64,000 bases of DNA from positions 1 to 64,000 of the forward strand of contig NZ_JAVHUY010000004.1 of NCBI RefSeq assembly GCF_031085175.1, in the 5' to 3' direction. The notes beneath the pieces are model-generated. The model did no database searches, was not told the origin of the DNA, and worked only from the letters and a program-made list of their open reading frames with translations. This DNA is from Phytohabitans maris (lineage in GTDB: Bacteria; Actinomycetota; Actinomycetes; Mycobacteriales; Micromonosporaceae). The translations under genes and the position numbers were made by a program. This document shows, one piece after another, positions 29,936 through 38,860 of the stretch (position 1 is the stretch's first letter; every line of letters starts with the position of its first letter).

Positions 29936-32190
29936 CCGGTGCCCGCCACCGAGTGCAGCGGCTCGCCCTGGAAGACGACGCCGGCCGCGATCAGGTCGTC
30001 GACGGTCGCGCTCGCCAGGCCCGCCTCGGCGAGGACCTGGCGGCTGTGCTCGCCGAGGCCCGGAGTGGTCAGGACCGGGCGCTCCGGGTGCCGGCTGAAG
30101 ACCGCGTAGCGATGCGGCAGGTAGCTCTGGTTTCCGTCCGGCCAGACGTACCTCGTCACGTGTCCGTCCGCCAGGACGGCGGGGTCGAAGAGCAGCCCCT
30201 TGTTGTCCCGGGCCGGGGCGGCGGTGCCGCCCGCGGCCTCGACGAGCTCGACGATCTTTTCGCTCGGCAGGTCCGCGAGGGCCGCGCCGACAGCCTGGGC
30301 CAGGCCGTCGTGGCCGGTGCCGGCGCTGGCGAGGCCGGCGCGCACCGCGACGCCGGCGGAGGGCAGGTGGAGGCGGACCCAGCCGTCGGCGCAGGCGTAG
30401 TACCGGGACAGCGCCGACGGTCCCGGGTGGTCGCGGCCGCCGGTCTCCGCGGGTACCCGGCCTTCGTACCGGACCAGCTCGTTGCTCTGCATGAACGTGG
30501 CCGAGACGGCAAGCGACGCGTGCACGCTCTGACCGCCGCGCCCCGTGGCCCGCTGGTACAGGGCGGCGCAGGTGCCCAGCGCGGCGAGGCAGGCGACGGT
30601 CACGTCGTTGACCGCCACCGTCGAGAACACCGGCTCCGCGTCTCCGCCCTGCGCTTTCATGATCCCTGACATCGCCTGGACCACCGGGTCGTATCCGGGA
30701 TGGTCGCCGAGCGGACCGGTGCCGCCGTAGCCGGTGATCGAGGTGGAGACGAGGTCCGGGTTGTCGGCGCGGAGCGTCTCGTGGTCGATGCCCAGCCGCC
30801 CGCGCACTCCGGGCCGGAAGTTGTCGAGTACGACGTCGCTGGCCGAGACGAGTCGGCGGAACGCGGCCAGCCCGCCAGGGTTGCGCAGGTCGATGGAGAG
30901 TCCGCGCTGACCCCGGTTGATCATGTAGCCGCGGACCCGGAACTCGTCGCCCTTGAGCGTCTCGACCTTGACCACGTCCGCGCCGAGGGCGGCCAGCAGC
31001 ATGCCGGCGTAGGGCCCGGCGAGGACGGTGCCGAGGTCGAGCACGCGGACACCGGCGAGCGGACCGCCGCCCGCCCGCGGCTGGCCGGCGGTCGCCGCGG
31101 CGGCGTGCGCCGGCCGGTCGTCCGCCCAACCCGCGGTGCCGGCGAAGCGGCGGGGCGACAGTGCCGGGCGGGGATCGCCGGAGAGCTCGACCGGTACGCC
31201 GCCCATGACCGCCGGGCCGACCACGGGGTCGTCCAGCTCGACGCGTTGGCCGAGCGCGGCGACCTGCGGGTGGTCGAGCCACGCGTCCCGGTCGGCCACC
31301 GCGCTCGCCGGGCAGCCGGCCGCGGCGAACTCCGCGAGCCACTCGGCGCGGGCCTTGCGCCGGAACCCCTCGGCGATCCGGGCCCGGACCCGGTCCCGCC
31401 GGTCCGGCGCGTAGATCAGCTCCCGGTTGGCGGCGATCTCCGGGTCCGCGGTGATGTCGGTCGTGCCGAGCAGTTCGAAGGCGATGTCCTGGTACTTGAT
31501 CCCGAGCGCGCCGAGGAAGAGCCAGGCGCCGTCGGCGCAGCGGTAGGTGCCGAACGCCGGGTTGGGCCCGCCCGGCCCGACCGTGGTGGAGGGGAGCGTG
31601 ACCGCCGGGTCGGCGAACATCGTCGTGGTCGCGGCGACCATCGCGCCGTGGAGGGCGTCGACGGTCACGGTCTGGCCGAGGCCGGTGCGGACCCGTTCGG
31701 TCAGGGCGGCGATCGCCGCCGTCGCCCCCCAGGCGCCCTGCAGGTAGCTGCAGAACGGGTAGATGCCGTCGACCGGCCCGCCGCTGAACGAGGTCTGCCG
31801 GCGGGCGATGCCGTACTCCGCCTGGGCCAGCCGGTCCTGGGCCAGTGGGTCGAGCGTGGCGTCGGGGCGAAGCGGTGGCAGGTGCAGGTGGACGAGGCCG
31901 GCGGGCGGCTCGCGGTCGACCGGTACGCCGAGCGCGGCGGCCACCTCCGGGTGGCTGGTGACCACGAGGTCCGCGGTGGCGACGAGCCCTTGCGCCGCCG
32001 GCACGATCGTCTTGTTGCGGTGCCACATCACCGCCCCCGGCAGGTGCGTGCCGCTGTCCGGCCAGCCGCCCTCGACGCGGATCACCTGGCCGCCGAGGTC
32101 GCCCAGGAGCATCGTGGCGACCGGACCGGCGATCCCGGTCGTGGCGTCGAGCACGCGAAGACCTGACAGGGCCGGGGTCGTCTCGGTCAC
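29926..32190 (-). CDS. Double-domain CaiB/BaiF CoA-transferase with altered catalytic positions
   Basis: A 754-residue tandem family III CoA-transferase. Module starts are LSGLRVLDATTGIAG (about residue 9) and LAGVRVLDLGTVLAGPYAGM (about residue 385). The Asp expected just after G-x-G-Q is missing in both modules: the first reads GQTVTVDALHG and the second GQSVHASLAVS. A shifted Asp two residues later in module 1 might substitute. It is therefore either an unusual transferase, a lyase-like derivative or a regulatory pseudoenzyme. GTG 32190 has GAGGAGAACCC upstream and overlaps the hydrolase stop (GTGA). Confidence 0.85.
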   Translation of the reverse strand: MTETTPALSGLRVLDATTGIAGPVATMLLGDLGGQVIRVEGGWPDSGTHLPGAVMWHRNKTIVPAAQGLVATADLVVTSHPEVAAALGVPVDREPPAGLVHLHLPPLRPDATLDPLAQDRLAQAEYGIARRQTSFSGGPVDGIYPFCSYLQGAWGATAAIAALTERVRTGLGQTVTVDALHGAMVAATTTMFADPAVTLPSTTVGPGGPNPAFGTYRCADGAWLFLGALGIKYQDIAFELLGTTDITADPEIAANRELIYAPDRRDRVRARIAEGFRRKARAEWLAEFAAAGCPASAVADRDAWLDHPQVAALGQRVELDDPVVGPAVMGGVPVELSGDPRPALSPRRFAGTAGWADDRPAHAAAATAGQPRAGGGPLAGVRVLDLGTVLAGPYAGMLLAALGADVVKVETLKGDEFRVRGYMINRGQRGLSIDLRNPGGLAAFRRLVSASDVVLDNFRPGVRGRLGIDHETLRADNPDLVSTSITGYGGTGPLGDHPGYDPVVQAMSGIMKAQGGDAEPVFSTVAVNDVTVACLAALGTCAALYQRATGRGGQSVHASLAVSATFMQSNELVRYEGRVPAETGGRDHPGPSALSRYYACADGWVRLHLPSAGVAVRAGLASAGTGHDGLAQAVGAALADLPSEKIVELVEAAGGTAAPARDNKGLLFDPAVLADGHVTRYVWPDGNQSYLPHRYAVFSRHPERPVLTTPGLGEHSRQVLAEAGLASATVDDLIAAGVVFQGEPLHSVAGTGYR

Positions 32191-33050
32191 GGGTTCTCCT
32201 CGTCGCCGCCGTCCAATGTGGTCACCAGGTGCTCGATCGCCCGTACTGTCGCCGCCGGCGCGTCGAGCGGTACGTGATGGTGGGCGCCGGGGATCTCCAC
32301 CCGCGCCACCGGGCGGCCCACCACGTCCGCGAGGCGGTCGGCGGCGGCCGCGCTGGCCAGCTCGCTGCGGCCGCCGTACAGCAGACCGATCGGCGCCTTG
32401 ACCCGCCGGGCCGCGTCCTCGATCCCCTCGCGGGTGAAGCGCCGGAAGGTCCGCGGGTCGAACTTCCAGCGCCAGCCGGCCGGGGTCTGGCGCAGGCCGG
32501 CCCGCGCGACGGCCGCGAGCGTGGCGGCGTCGGCGAGCGTCGCCCGCGGCCGCAACCGGAAGTTGGCCAGCCCTTCCTCCAGGCTGGCGTAGTACCTCAC
32601 CTCGGTGCTGGGCGGGGGTGGCGGCGCGCCGCGCCTGATCACGCTGTCGACGAGCAGCAACCGCCGGGTCAGCTCCGGTGCCAGCGCCGCGGCGTAGAAC
32701 CCGACCAGGCCGCCCATGCTGTGCCCGGCGACCGTGGCGGCGCGCCCGCCGGCGGCTTCGAGCACGGCGGTCACCTCCCGCGCCCAGAGCTCGGGCCGGT
32801 ACGCGTCGCGGTGGCCGGAGTCGCCGTGCCCGGACAGCTCGACCACGACGACCTCGTGCCGGCGGGCCAGCGCCGGCGCGACGTGCAGCCACCAGCCGGC
32901 GTGCGCGGCCCCGCCGTGGATCAGCAGGATCGGCTCGCCGGCCGGAGGGCCGATCCGCCGGTAGTGGATCTCGCAGCCCTCGACGAGGACGGTCTGCGCC
33001 GGCGCGTCGAGCCAGGCGGCGGCCGGGCCGCCGGTCGCCGGGGGAAGCAT
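32187..33050 (-). CDS. Alpha/beta-fold hydrolase
   Basis: A 287-residue hydrolase with ILLIHGGAAH as the oxyanion segment, nucleophile elbow AGHSMGG (Ser111) and a late IPGAHHHVPLD containing the catalytic His. No signal peptide is apparent. ATG 33050 is preferred (MLPPATGG); a GTG one codon upstream and longer in-frame starts run into the promoter of the divergent aldo/keto reductase. It is the upstream partner of the double-domain CoA-transferase. It resembles meta-cleavage-product or ester hydrolases; the substrate is unknown. Confidence 0.87.
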   Translation of the reverse strand: MLPPATGGPAAAWLDAPAQTVLVEGCEIHYRRIGPPAGEPILLIHGGAAHAGWWLHVAPALARRHEVVVVELSGHGDSGHRDAYRPELWAREVTAVLEAAGGRAATVAGHSMGGLVGFYAAALAPELTRRLLLVDSVIRRGAPPPPPSTEVRYYASLEEGLANFRLRPRATLADAATLAAVARAGLRQTPAGWRWKFDPRTFRRFTREGIEDAARRVKAPIGLLYGGRSELASAAAADRLADVVGRPVARVEIPGAHHHVPLDAPAATVRAIEHLVTTLDGGDEENP

Positions 33051-33123
33051 CACGCCAACGATGCTACTACTGTCTTCCAATACTGATAGTCGGTACCCTT
33101 GTGCGACCACTAGGAGGGCGTGC

Positions 33124-34182
33124 ATGGCCACGATGAACTACCGCCTGCTGGGCCGTAGCGGGCTGCGGGTCTCCGACTTCGGCCTGGGGACCATGACGTT
33201 CGGGGCGACCAGCGGGTGGGGCGTCACCGCCCGGGTCGCCCGCGAGCTCTACGAGGTATACCGGGCGGCCGGCGGCAACTACCTGGACACCGCCAACCAG
33301 TACGCCGGCGGGGAGAGCGAACGGATCGTCGGCCAGCTCGTCGCCGGTCACCGCGAGCAGGTGGTGATCGCCACGAAGTACACCAACTCCGCCCCGCGCG
33401 ACGGCGACGCCAACGCCGGCGGCAACCAGCGCAAGAACATGGCGCAGTCCGTCGAAGCGAGCCTGCGCCGCCTCGGCACCGACTACGTCGACCTGTACGT
33501 CGTCCACTCCTGGGACCTGCTGACCCCGGTGGACGAGGTCATGCGCGGCCTCGATGACCTGGTCCGCGCCGGCAAGGTGCTCTACGCCGGCGTCTCCAAC
33601 ACCCCGGCCTGGGTGGTCGCCAAGTCCAACACGATCGCCGAGCTGCGCGGCTGGAGCCGCTACGTCGGCCTGCAGATCGAGTACAACCTGCTCGGGCGCA
33701 GCGCCGAGGCCGAGTACCTGCCGATGGCCCAGGACCAGGGCCTTTCCATCCTGGCCTGGTCGCCGCTGAAGAACGGCCTGCTGACCGGCAAGTACGCCGG
33801 CGGCGGAGGCCGGGGCTCGCGGCTGACCACCGAGATGTGGAACTCGCCGCGGCTCGCCTGGGCCGACCCGCACGGCACCAGATCCGGGCCGGCCGTCGAG
33901 GAGCTCGTCCGGCTGGCCAGGACGCTCGACGTGAGCGCCGCGCGGCTGGCACTGGCCTGGCTGCGCCACCGCCCCGTCCACGTCGTACCCATCCTCGGCG
34001 CGACGAACGCGACCCAGCTGGCCGAGAACATCGCCGCGGTCGACCTCCAGCTGACACCGGAGCAGGTGGCCCGGCTCGACGAGGCGAGTGAGGTGCCGCT
34101 CCCGTACCCGCACCACTACCTCGCCAGCGCGATGGCGCGTTCGTTCCGGTCGGCGGGCATGTTCGAGCGGATCTCCCGCTGA
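33124..34182 (+). CDS. Aldo/keto reductase
   Basis: A 352-residue NADPH-dependent oxidoreductase with the complete AKR tetrad: Asp55 and Tyr60 (YLDTANQY), Lys85 (VIATKYTN) and His128 (LYVVHSWD). It has the Kv-beta-like opening MNYRLLGRSGLRVSDFGLGTMTFG. AGGAGGG lies 7 bp before ATG 33124. It is coupled to the next gene by a one-base overlap. It probably interconverts a ketone and an alcohol in the pathway. Confidence 0.92.
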   Translation: MATMNYRLLGRSGLRVSDFGLGTMTFGATSGWGVTARVARELYEVYRAAGGNYLDTANQYAGGESERIVGQLVAGHREQVVIATKYTNSAPRDGDANAGGNQRKNMAQSVEASLRRLGTDYVDLYVVHSWDLLTPVDEVMRGLDDLVRAGKVLYAGVSNTPAWVVAKSNTIAELRGWSRYVGLQIEYNLLGRSAEAEYLPMAQDQGLSILAWSPLKNGLLTGKYAGGGGRGSRLTTEMWNSPRLAWADPHGTRSGPAVEELVRLARTLDVSAARLALAWLRHRPVHVVPILGATNATQLAENIAAVDLQLTPEQVARLDEASEVPLPYPHHYLASAMARSFRSAGMFERISR

Positions 34183-34649
34183 TGTCGCGGCGGGACCAGA
34201 TCCGGATGCCGGACGACCAGGTGTACGCGTTCCTGGAGTCGCAGCGCCTCGGTGTGCTCGGCACGGTCGGACCGGACGGCACACCGCACCTGGTGAACGT
34301 CGGGTACCTCGTGGCCGGTCGCCGGATCGTCTTCACCTCGTTCGCGGCGGCGCAGAAGGTCCGCAACATCGAGCGCGCCGCAAGCGCGACCCTGCTGGTC
34401 GAGATCCCGTGGCCCTACAACGAGATCCAGGGCGTGATGGTCACCGGCGGCACCGAGATCGTCCGCGACACCGCCACGGTGATCGACATAACGACGCGGA
34501 TGCGGGCCAGGCACGCCGCGATGAGCGGGTCACGCGACGGCACGCCGGAGATCGACATCGCGCGGCACGCCGCCAAGCGGGTCGCGGTCTTCATCGAACC
34601 CACGCGGCTGCGCAGCTGGGACCACCGCCGGCTCGGCGGGACGTACTGA
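34182..34649 (+). CDS. PPOX-fold (F420- or FMN-dependent) split-barrel protein
   Basis: A 155-residue pyridoxamine-phosphate-oxidase-like split barrel. LGVLGTVGPDGTPHLVNVGYLVAGRRIVFTS and KVRNIERAASATLLV are the two characteristic segments. In actinomycetes such proteins often use F420 or FMN and reduce or bind enone-like substrates. Its ATG overlaps the aldo/keto reductase stop (TGATG), so a functional partnership is likely. Confidence 0.82.
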   Translation: MSRRDQIRMPDDQVYAFLESQRLGVLGTVGPDGTPHLVNVGYLVAGRRIVFTSFAAAQKVRNIERAASATLLVEIPWPYNEIQGVMVTGGTEIVRDTATVIDITTRMRARHAAMSGSRDGTPEIDIARHAAKRVAVFIEPTRLRSWDHRRLGGTY

Positions 34650-34653
34650 CCGC

Positions 34654-35208
34654 ATGACCGCCACGGTGGATCATCGGTCCTGGTACCGGGACGGCCCGGA
34701 GGAGGTCGGCGACGGTGTCGTCCGGCTCCCCATGCCGGTCGGGGGTCCGGGAGCTGCACGCGGTCAACGTGTACGTGCTGAGCGACCGGGACGGCGCGGT
34801 CGATCTGGTCGACGCCGGCGACGCGAGCGAGGTCGGCGTCGACACGCTGGACGAGGCCCTGCGCGGGATCGGCGGCGGTGTGGACGCGGTGCGCCGCGTC
34901 CTGGTCACGCACGTCCATCCCGACCACTACACGCTGGCCCACCCACCTCGTCTTCCACGACCGGGAGCGGGGCCTGTACTTCACCGGCGACCACGTACTC
35001 CCGCACGTCACCCCGTCGATCGGGTTCGAGTCCGCCCCCGTGCGCTCGGCCCTCGCCGGCTACCTCGACTCCCTGCGGCGCCTCCTCGACCGAGACCGCC
35101 GCCCACCTGGAGATGCTGGTCGACCGGCGGCTGCTGGAGCGCGCCCCGGCCCGCGGGGCCGCGGCCGTGTACCGACCCGCTGGAGGCTGCCGTGTGGCTC
35201 GACCCTGA
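34654..35208 (+). pseudogene. Decayed metallo-beta-lactamase-fold hydrolase gene
   Basis: Pieces of one MBL-fold protein occur in different frames. Frame one starts MTATVDHRSWYRDGPEEVG and breaks in a G5 run at 34741-34745. Removing one G restores VGVRELHAVNVYVLSD in continuous frame. The zinc motif THVHPDHY follows at about 34908-34931. The text then jumps directly to THLVFHDRERGLYFTGDHVLPH in another frame, with the roughly 90 residues that normally separate these motifs missing. A further jump leads to TAAHLEMLVDRRLLE in the first frame. So at least one frameshift and two internal deletions are present. Its end overlaps the start of the next ligase gene. Assembly error could explain the G-run but not the deletions. 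Confidence 0.8.
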
Positions 35209-36727
35209 CCGCGCCGTGCTCCGTACCGTCATCGAGGCGAACGCGGTCGAACACCCCGACCGTCCCGCCGTCGAGTTCGAGGACGGCGAGACCTGGACCG
35301 GCGCGAGGGTGCGCGAGGAGGCGTACCGGGCCGCGAACGTCCTGGCCGCGCACGGAGTGCGCCAGGGCGACCGCGTGGGCGTCATGCTCGCCAACGGGCC
35401 CGACTTCCTCCGGGCCTGGTGGGGCACGCGCTGCCTGGGCGCCGCCGTCATGCCGATCAACCCGGCGCTCAAAGGGCGGATGCTCACCCATCCGCTGAGC
35501 GTGGCGGAGCCGAACCTCGTCGTCTCGACGCCCGACCAGGTCGCCGCCGTGGCGGACGAGCTCGCTCCACATCGGACGCTCGACCCGGCCGCCCTGCGCG
35601 AGGGGCCGGCCGACGAGCCGCCCCTGCGGCGCGCGATCGCGCTCTCCGACCCGGAGGTGGTCCTGATGACCTCCGGTACGACCGGCCCGTCCAAGCTGTG
35701 GTCGTCCACGGTCCTGCAGGCCTCCACCACCGGCGCGTACGTCCGCGACGGCAACCTCACCGCGGACGACCGGTTCCTGGTCGACCTCCCGCTGTTTCAC
35801 ACCGCCGGCCTCGGCGTGACGGCCGGGTGCCTGCGCTCCGGTACGGTCGCCGTCCTGCGCCGCCGCCCGTCCCTGTCCCGCTACTTCGCGATCGCACGCG
35901 AGCTCGGCGTGACGGCCGGCTTCCTGGTCGGCTCGATGGCGGCGAAGCTGCTCGCCACGCCGGAGACGCCGGACGACCGCGACCACCGCCTGCGGGTCAT
36001 GGTCGCCGCGCCGCTCCCACCGGACCTGGACCGGTTCCTGGCGCGGTTCGGCGTCGCGCGGATCCTGACCTCGTTCGGCAGCACCGAGACCGGCGGCCCG
36101 ATCGGCACCGGTGACCACAGTGGACTCCCCACGCCCGGCTCCGCCGGCCGGGAGCGACCCGGGTACGGCGAGTACAAGCTCGTGGACGGCGACGGCGTGG
36201 AGGTCCCCGCGGGCGAGGTCGGGGAGTTGCTGATCCGCCCCGCGCACCCGGCCATGCGGCACGGCCACTACCTGAAGGACCCGGAGGCGAACGCCAAGGC
36301 GTGGGCGGGAGGCTGGTTTCACACCGGCGACCTGTTTCGCCGCGACGCCGGCGGCGAGTACTTCTGGGTCGGCCGGGACCGCGACACGATCCGGCGCCGG
36401 GGTGAGAACATCTCCAGCTTCGAGGTCGAACGCGAGGTCCTGCTCGAACCCGGGGTGGCGTCGGCGGCCTGCGTCGGCGTCGAGGCCCACGACGACGTCG
36501 GCGTCGAGGTGAAGGTGTACGTCGTCGCCGCGCCGGGCGCCGGCGGCATCGACTTCGAGACGATGGCGCGAAACCTCGCCGCGCGGATGCCGGCCTACAT
36601 GGTGCCGCGGTACTTCGAGCTGATCGACGAGATGCCCATGACCGCGACGCAGCGGGTCACCAAGTACCTGCTCCAGCGGCGCGGGAACGGCCCTCGGACG
36701 TGGGACCGGAAGCGGTTGTCGTCGTGA
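35192..36727 (+). CDS. AMP-dependent acyl-CoA synthetase / ligase
   Basis: A 511-residue adenylate-forming enzyme. The P-loop is VLMTSGTTGPSKLW, the adenine motif SFGSTETGGPIG, the hinge GWFHTGDLFRRDAGGEYFWVGR, and the C-terminal catalytic Lys lies in TATQRVTKYLL. The residue after the P-loop Lys is Leu where Gly is usual. GTG 35192 has GGAGG 5 bp upstream and lies inside the tail of the MBL pseudogene. It resembles crotonobetaine/carnitine-CoA ligase-type members (DRDTIRRRGENISSFEVE). It is the second free-standing ligase of the island. Confidence 0.9.
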   Translation: MWLDPDRAVLRTVIEANAVEHPDRPAVEFEDGETWTGARVREEAYRAANVLAAHGVRQGDRVGVMLANGPDFLRAWWGTRCLGAAVMPINPALKGRMLTHPLSVAEPNLVVSTPDQVAAVADELAPHRTLDPAALREGPADEPPLRRAIALSDPEVVLMTSGTTGPSKLWSSTVLQASTTGAYVRDGNLTADDRFLVDLPLFHTAGLGVTAGCLRSGTVAVLRRRPSLSRYFAIARELGVTAGFLVGSMAAKLLATPETPDDRDHRLRVMVAAPLPPDLDRFLARFGVARILTSFGSTETGGPIGTGDHSGLPTPGSAGRERPGYGEYKLVDGDGVEVPAGEVGELLIRPAHPAMRHGHYLKDPEANAKAWAGGWFHTGDLFRRDAGGEYFWVGRDRDTIRRRGENISSFEVEREVLLEPGVASAACVGVEAHDDVGVEVKVYVVAAPGAGGIDFETMARNLAARMPAYMVPRYFELIDEMPMTATQRVTKYLLQRRGNGPRTWDRKRLSS

Positions 36728-36736
36728 GCGTCCCGC

Positions 36737-37561
36737 TCAGGTCAGGCGCCCGGCGCGGTCGAGGATCCGGCGGGCGCGGGCCAGGACCGGCTCGTCGACC
36801 ATCTCGCCGTCCATCCGGAACGCGTGGTGGTCGCGGCGGGTGGCCGCGTTGGCGAGCAGGGTGCGCGCCCACTCGACGTCCGTACGGCTCGGTGTGAACG
36901 CGGCGTTGACCGCCTCGATCTGGGCGGGGTGGACGCAGAGTTTGCCGCCGAAGCCGAGGCCGCGGGCGCGCGCCGCGGCGTCCCGGACGGCGGCGGTGTC
37001 CGTGGTCCGCACCGTCACGCCGTCGATCGGGGCCGGCAGGCCCGCCGCGCGGGAGGCGACGACGAGGGCGCCGCGGGCGTACAGCAGGGCCTGGTCGGTC
37101 TCGTCCGCGTCGATGTCCAGGGCGTAGTCGATGGACCCGAACGCCAGGACCGTGACCGCGGGACAGGCGGCGATCGCGGCGGCGTTGTGGACGCCGAGCG
37201 CGGTCTCCACGAGCGGGACGATCCCGATGTGGCGGGGCAGGCTGTCGGCGACCCGGGTGAGCGTGGCCGGGCCCTGGCTCTTGGGCACCATGACGCCGCG
37301 CAGCCCCGGGCAGGCCGCGAGAGCGGCGAGGTCGGCGTCGTGCCAGGGGCTGCCGACCGGGTTGACCCGTACCCAACCGGTGCAGCCGCTGGTGAGCCAG
37401 GTCGCGGCGTGGTCGCGAGCGATCCGTTTGCGCTCGGGCCCGACGCTGTCTTCGAGGTCGATGATGATCTCGTGTGCGCCGCTGCACGCGGCCTTGTCGA
37501 ACCGCTCCGGCCGGTCGCCGGGGACGAAGAGCCAGGAGGCGGAGGGGCGGTAGGTGGTCAC
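36737..37561 (-). CDS. HpcH/HpaI aldolase / citrate lyase beta-subunit (CitE)-like protein
   Basis: A 274-residue CitE-like TIM barrel. It begins SWLFVPGDRPERFDKA, followed by EIIIDLEDSVGPERK with the acidic Mg2+ ligands. VRVNPVGSPW, VPLVETALGVHNA and GFGGKLCVHPAQI are all family signatures. CitE-like enzymes cleave or form C-C bonds of 3-hydroxy- or malyl-type CoA thioesters. GTG 37561 overlaps the acyl-CoA dehydrogenase stop (GTGA). It probably acts on a 3-hydroxyacyl-CoA formed downstream of that dehydrogenase. Confidence 0.9.
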   Translation of the reverse strand: MTTYRPSASWLFVPGDRPERFDKAACSGAHEIIIDLEDSVGPERKRIARDHAATWLTSGCTGWVRVNPVGSPWHDADLAALAACPGLRGVMVPKSQGPATLTRVADSLPRHIGIVPLVETALGVHNAAAIAACPAVTVLAFGSIDYALDIDADETDQALLYARGALVVASRAAGLPAPIDGVTVRTTDTAAVRDAAARARGLGFGGKLCVHPAQIEAVNAAFTPSRTDVEWARTLLANAATRRDHHAFRMDGEMVDEPVLARARRILDRAGRLT

Positions 37562-38715
37562 GAGCGCACCGGGTATCGCTTGATCAGTTCCCGGGTGATC
37601 ACGTTGCGCTGGATCTCGTTGGTGCCTTCGCCGACGATCATGAGTGGTGCGTCGCGGAAGTACCGTTCGACGTCGAACTCGGTGGAGTAGCCGTAGCCGC
37701 CGTGGATCCGTACCGCGTCGAGGGCGATCTTCATCGCGGTCTCCGAGGCGAACAGCTTGGCCATGCCGGCCTCGAGGTCGCAGCGTCGGCCCGACTCGTA
37801 GCGGCGGGCGGCGTGGATGACCAACTGCCGGGCGGCGCTGAGGCTGGTCGCCATGTCGGCGAGGTAGTTGCTGATGGACTGGTGTTTCCAGATCGGCTGG
37901 CCGAAGCTCTCCCGTTCCTGGGCGTAGCGCAGCGAGTCCTCCAGCGCGGCCCGGCCGACGCCGAGCGCGCGGCTGGCGACCTGGATGCGGCCGATCTCCA
38001 GGCCGCGCATCATCTGGGCGAAGCCGCGCCCTTCCTGCCGTCCGAGCAGCGCGGTGGCGGGGACCCGGAAGTCGTCGAAGGACAGCTCGCAGCTCTCCAC
38101 GCCCTTGTACCCGAGCTTGGGCAGGTCGCGGGAGACGGCGAAGCCGGGCCCCGGCTCGACGAGCAGGATGCTGATGCCGCGGTGCGCGGGCCGGGCCGCC
38201 GGATCGGTGCGGCACAGCAGCGCGACCAGGCGCGAGTGGCGGGCGTTGGTGATCCAGGTCTTCGAGCCGTTGACGACGTAGTCGTCGCCGTCGCGGCGTG
38301 CGGTGGTGCGCATCGCCTGCAGGTCGGAGCCCCCGCCGGGCTCGGTCAACGCCATCGTGGCCCGGATCTCGCCGGTGGCCATCCTGGGCAGGTAGCGGTC
38401 TTTCTGTTCGTCGGTGCCGTGCTCCAGCAGCAGCTTGGCCACGACGGTGTGGCCGCCCATCGCCCCGGCCAGGCTCATCCAGCCGCGGGCCAGCTCTTCG
38501 GTGACGGCGGCGTAGCAGGGCACGGAGACCCGCGCGTCGCCCCAGGGCCCGGGTATGGCCAGGCCGAAGATCCCCAGGTGCTTCATCTGGTCGATGAGCT
38601 TCTCCGGGTAGGTGTTGGCGTGTTCGAGGTCCCGCGCGACCGGCCTCACCGCCTGGTCGACGAAGTCCTTGACGACGTCGACGATCGCGGCCTCGTCCGG
38701 GTCCAGCTCATACAT
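37558..38715 (-). CDS. Acyl-CoA dehydrogenase
   Basis: A 385-residue flavin acyl-CoA dehydrogenase of standard length. FAD/substrate segments are ATMALTEPGGGSDLQAM and GSKTWITNARHS, with RESFGQPIWKHQSI later on. The C-terminal VGEGTNEIQR carries Glu363 near the usual catalytic base position. ATG 38715 is the start. It is the promoter-proximal gene of a two-gene unit with the CitE-like lyase and should introduce the alpha,beta double bond. Confidence 0.94.
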   Translation of the reverse strand: MYELDPDEAAIVDVVKDFVDQAVRPVARDLEHANTYPEKLIDQMKHLGIFGLAIPGPWGDARVSVPCYAAVTEELARGWMSLAGAMGGHTVVAKLLLEHGTDEQKDRYLPRMATGEIRATMALTEPGGGSDLQAMRTTARRDGDDYVVNGSKTWITNARHSRLVALLCRTDPAARPAHRGISILLVEPGPGFAVSRDLPKLGYKGVESCELSFDDFRVPATALLGRQEGRGFAQMMRGLEIGRIQVASRALGVGRAALEDSLRYAQERESFGQPIWKHQSISNYLADMATSLSAARQLVIHAARRYESGRRCDLEAGMAKLFASETAMKIALDAVRIHGGYGYSTEFDVERYFRDAPLMIVGEGTNEIQRNVITRELIKRYPVRS

Positions 38716-38860
38716 GCCTACATCATGAAATCTGATGGGCTCGCCAGGGAACTAACATTTCGTGATGGGGGTATCCGGGGTTGAGATGGTGAGGAGCGGG
38801 CGGCGACGGAGCCGAAGCGGCTCAGGACGCGGCGCGCTTGCCCAAGGAGCGGGGCGGGCG

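Noticed and set aside
32187-33131. Longer alpha/beta hydrolase starting at 33131
   Set aside because: The extra residues are not hydrolase-like and would cover the start of the divergent aldo/keto reductase gene.
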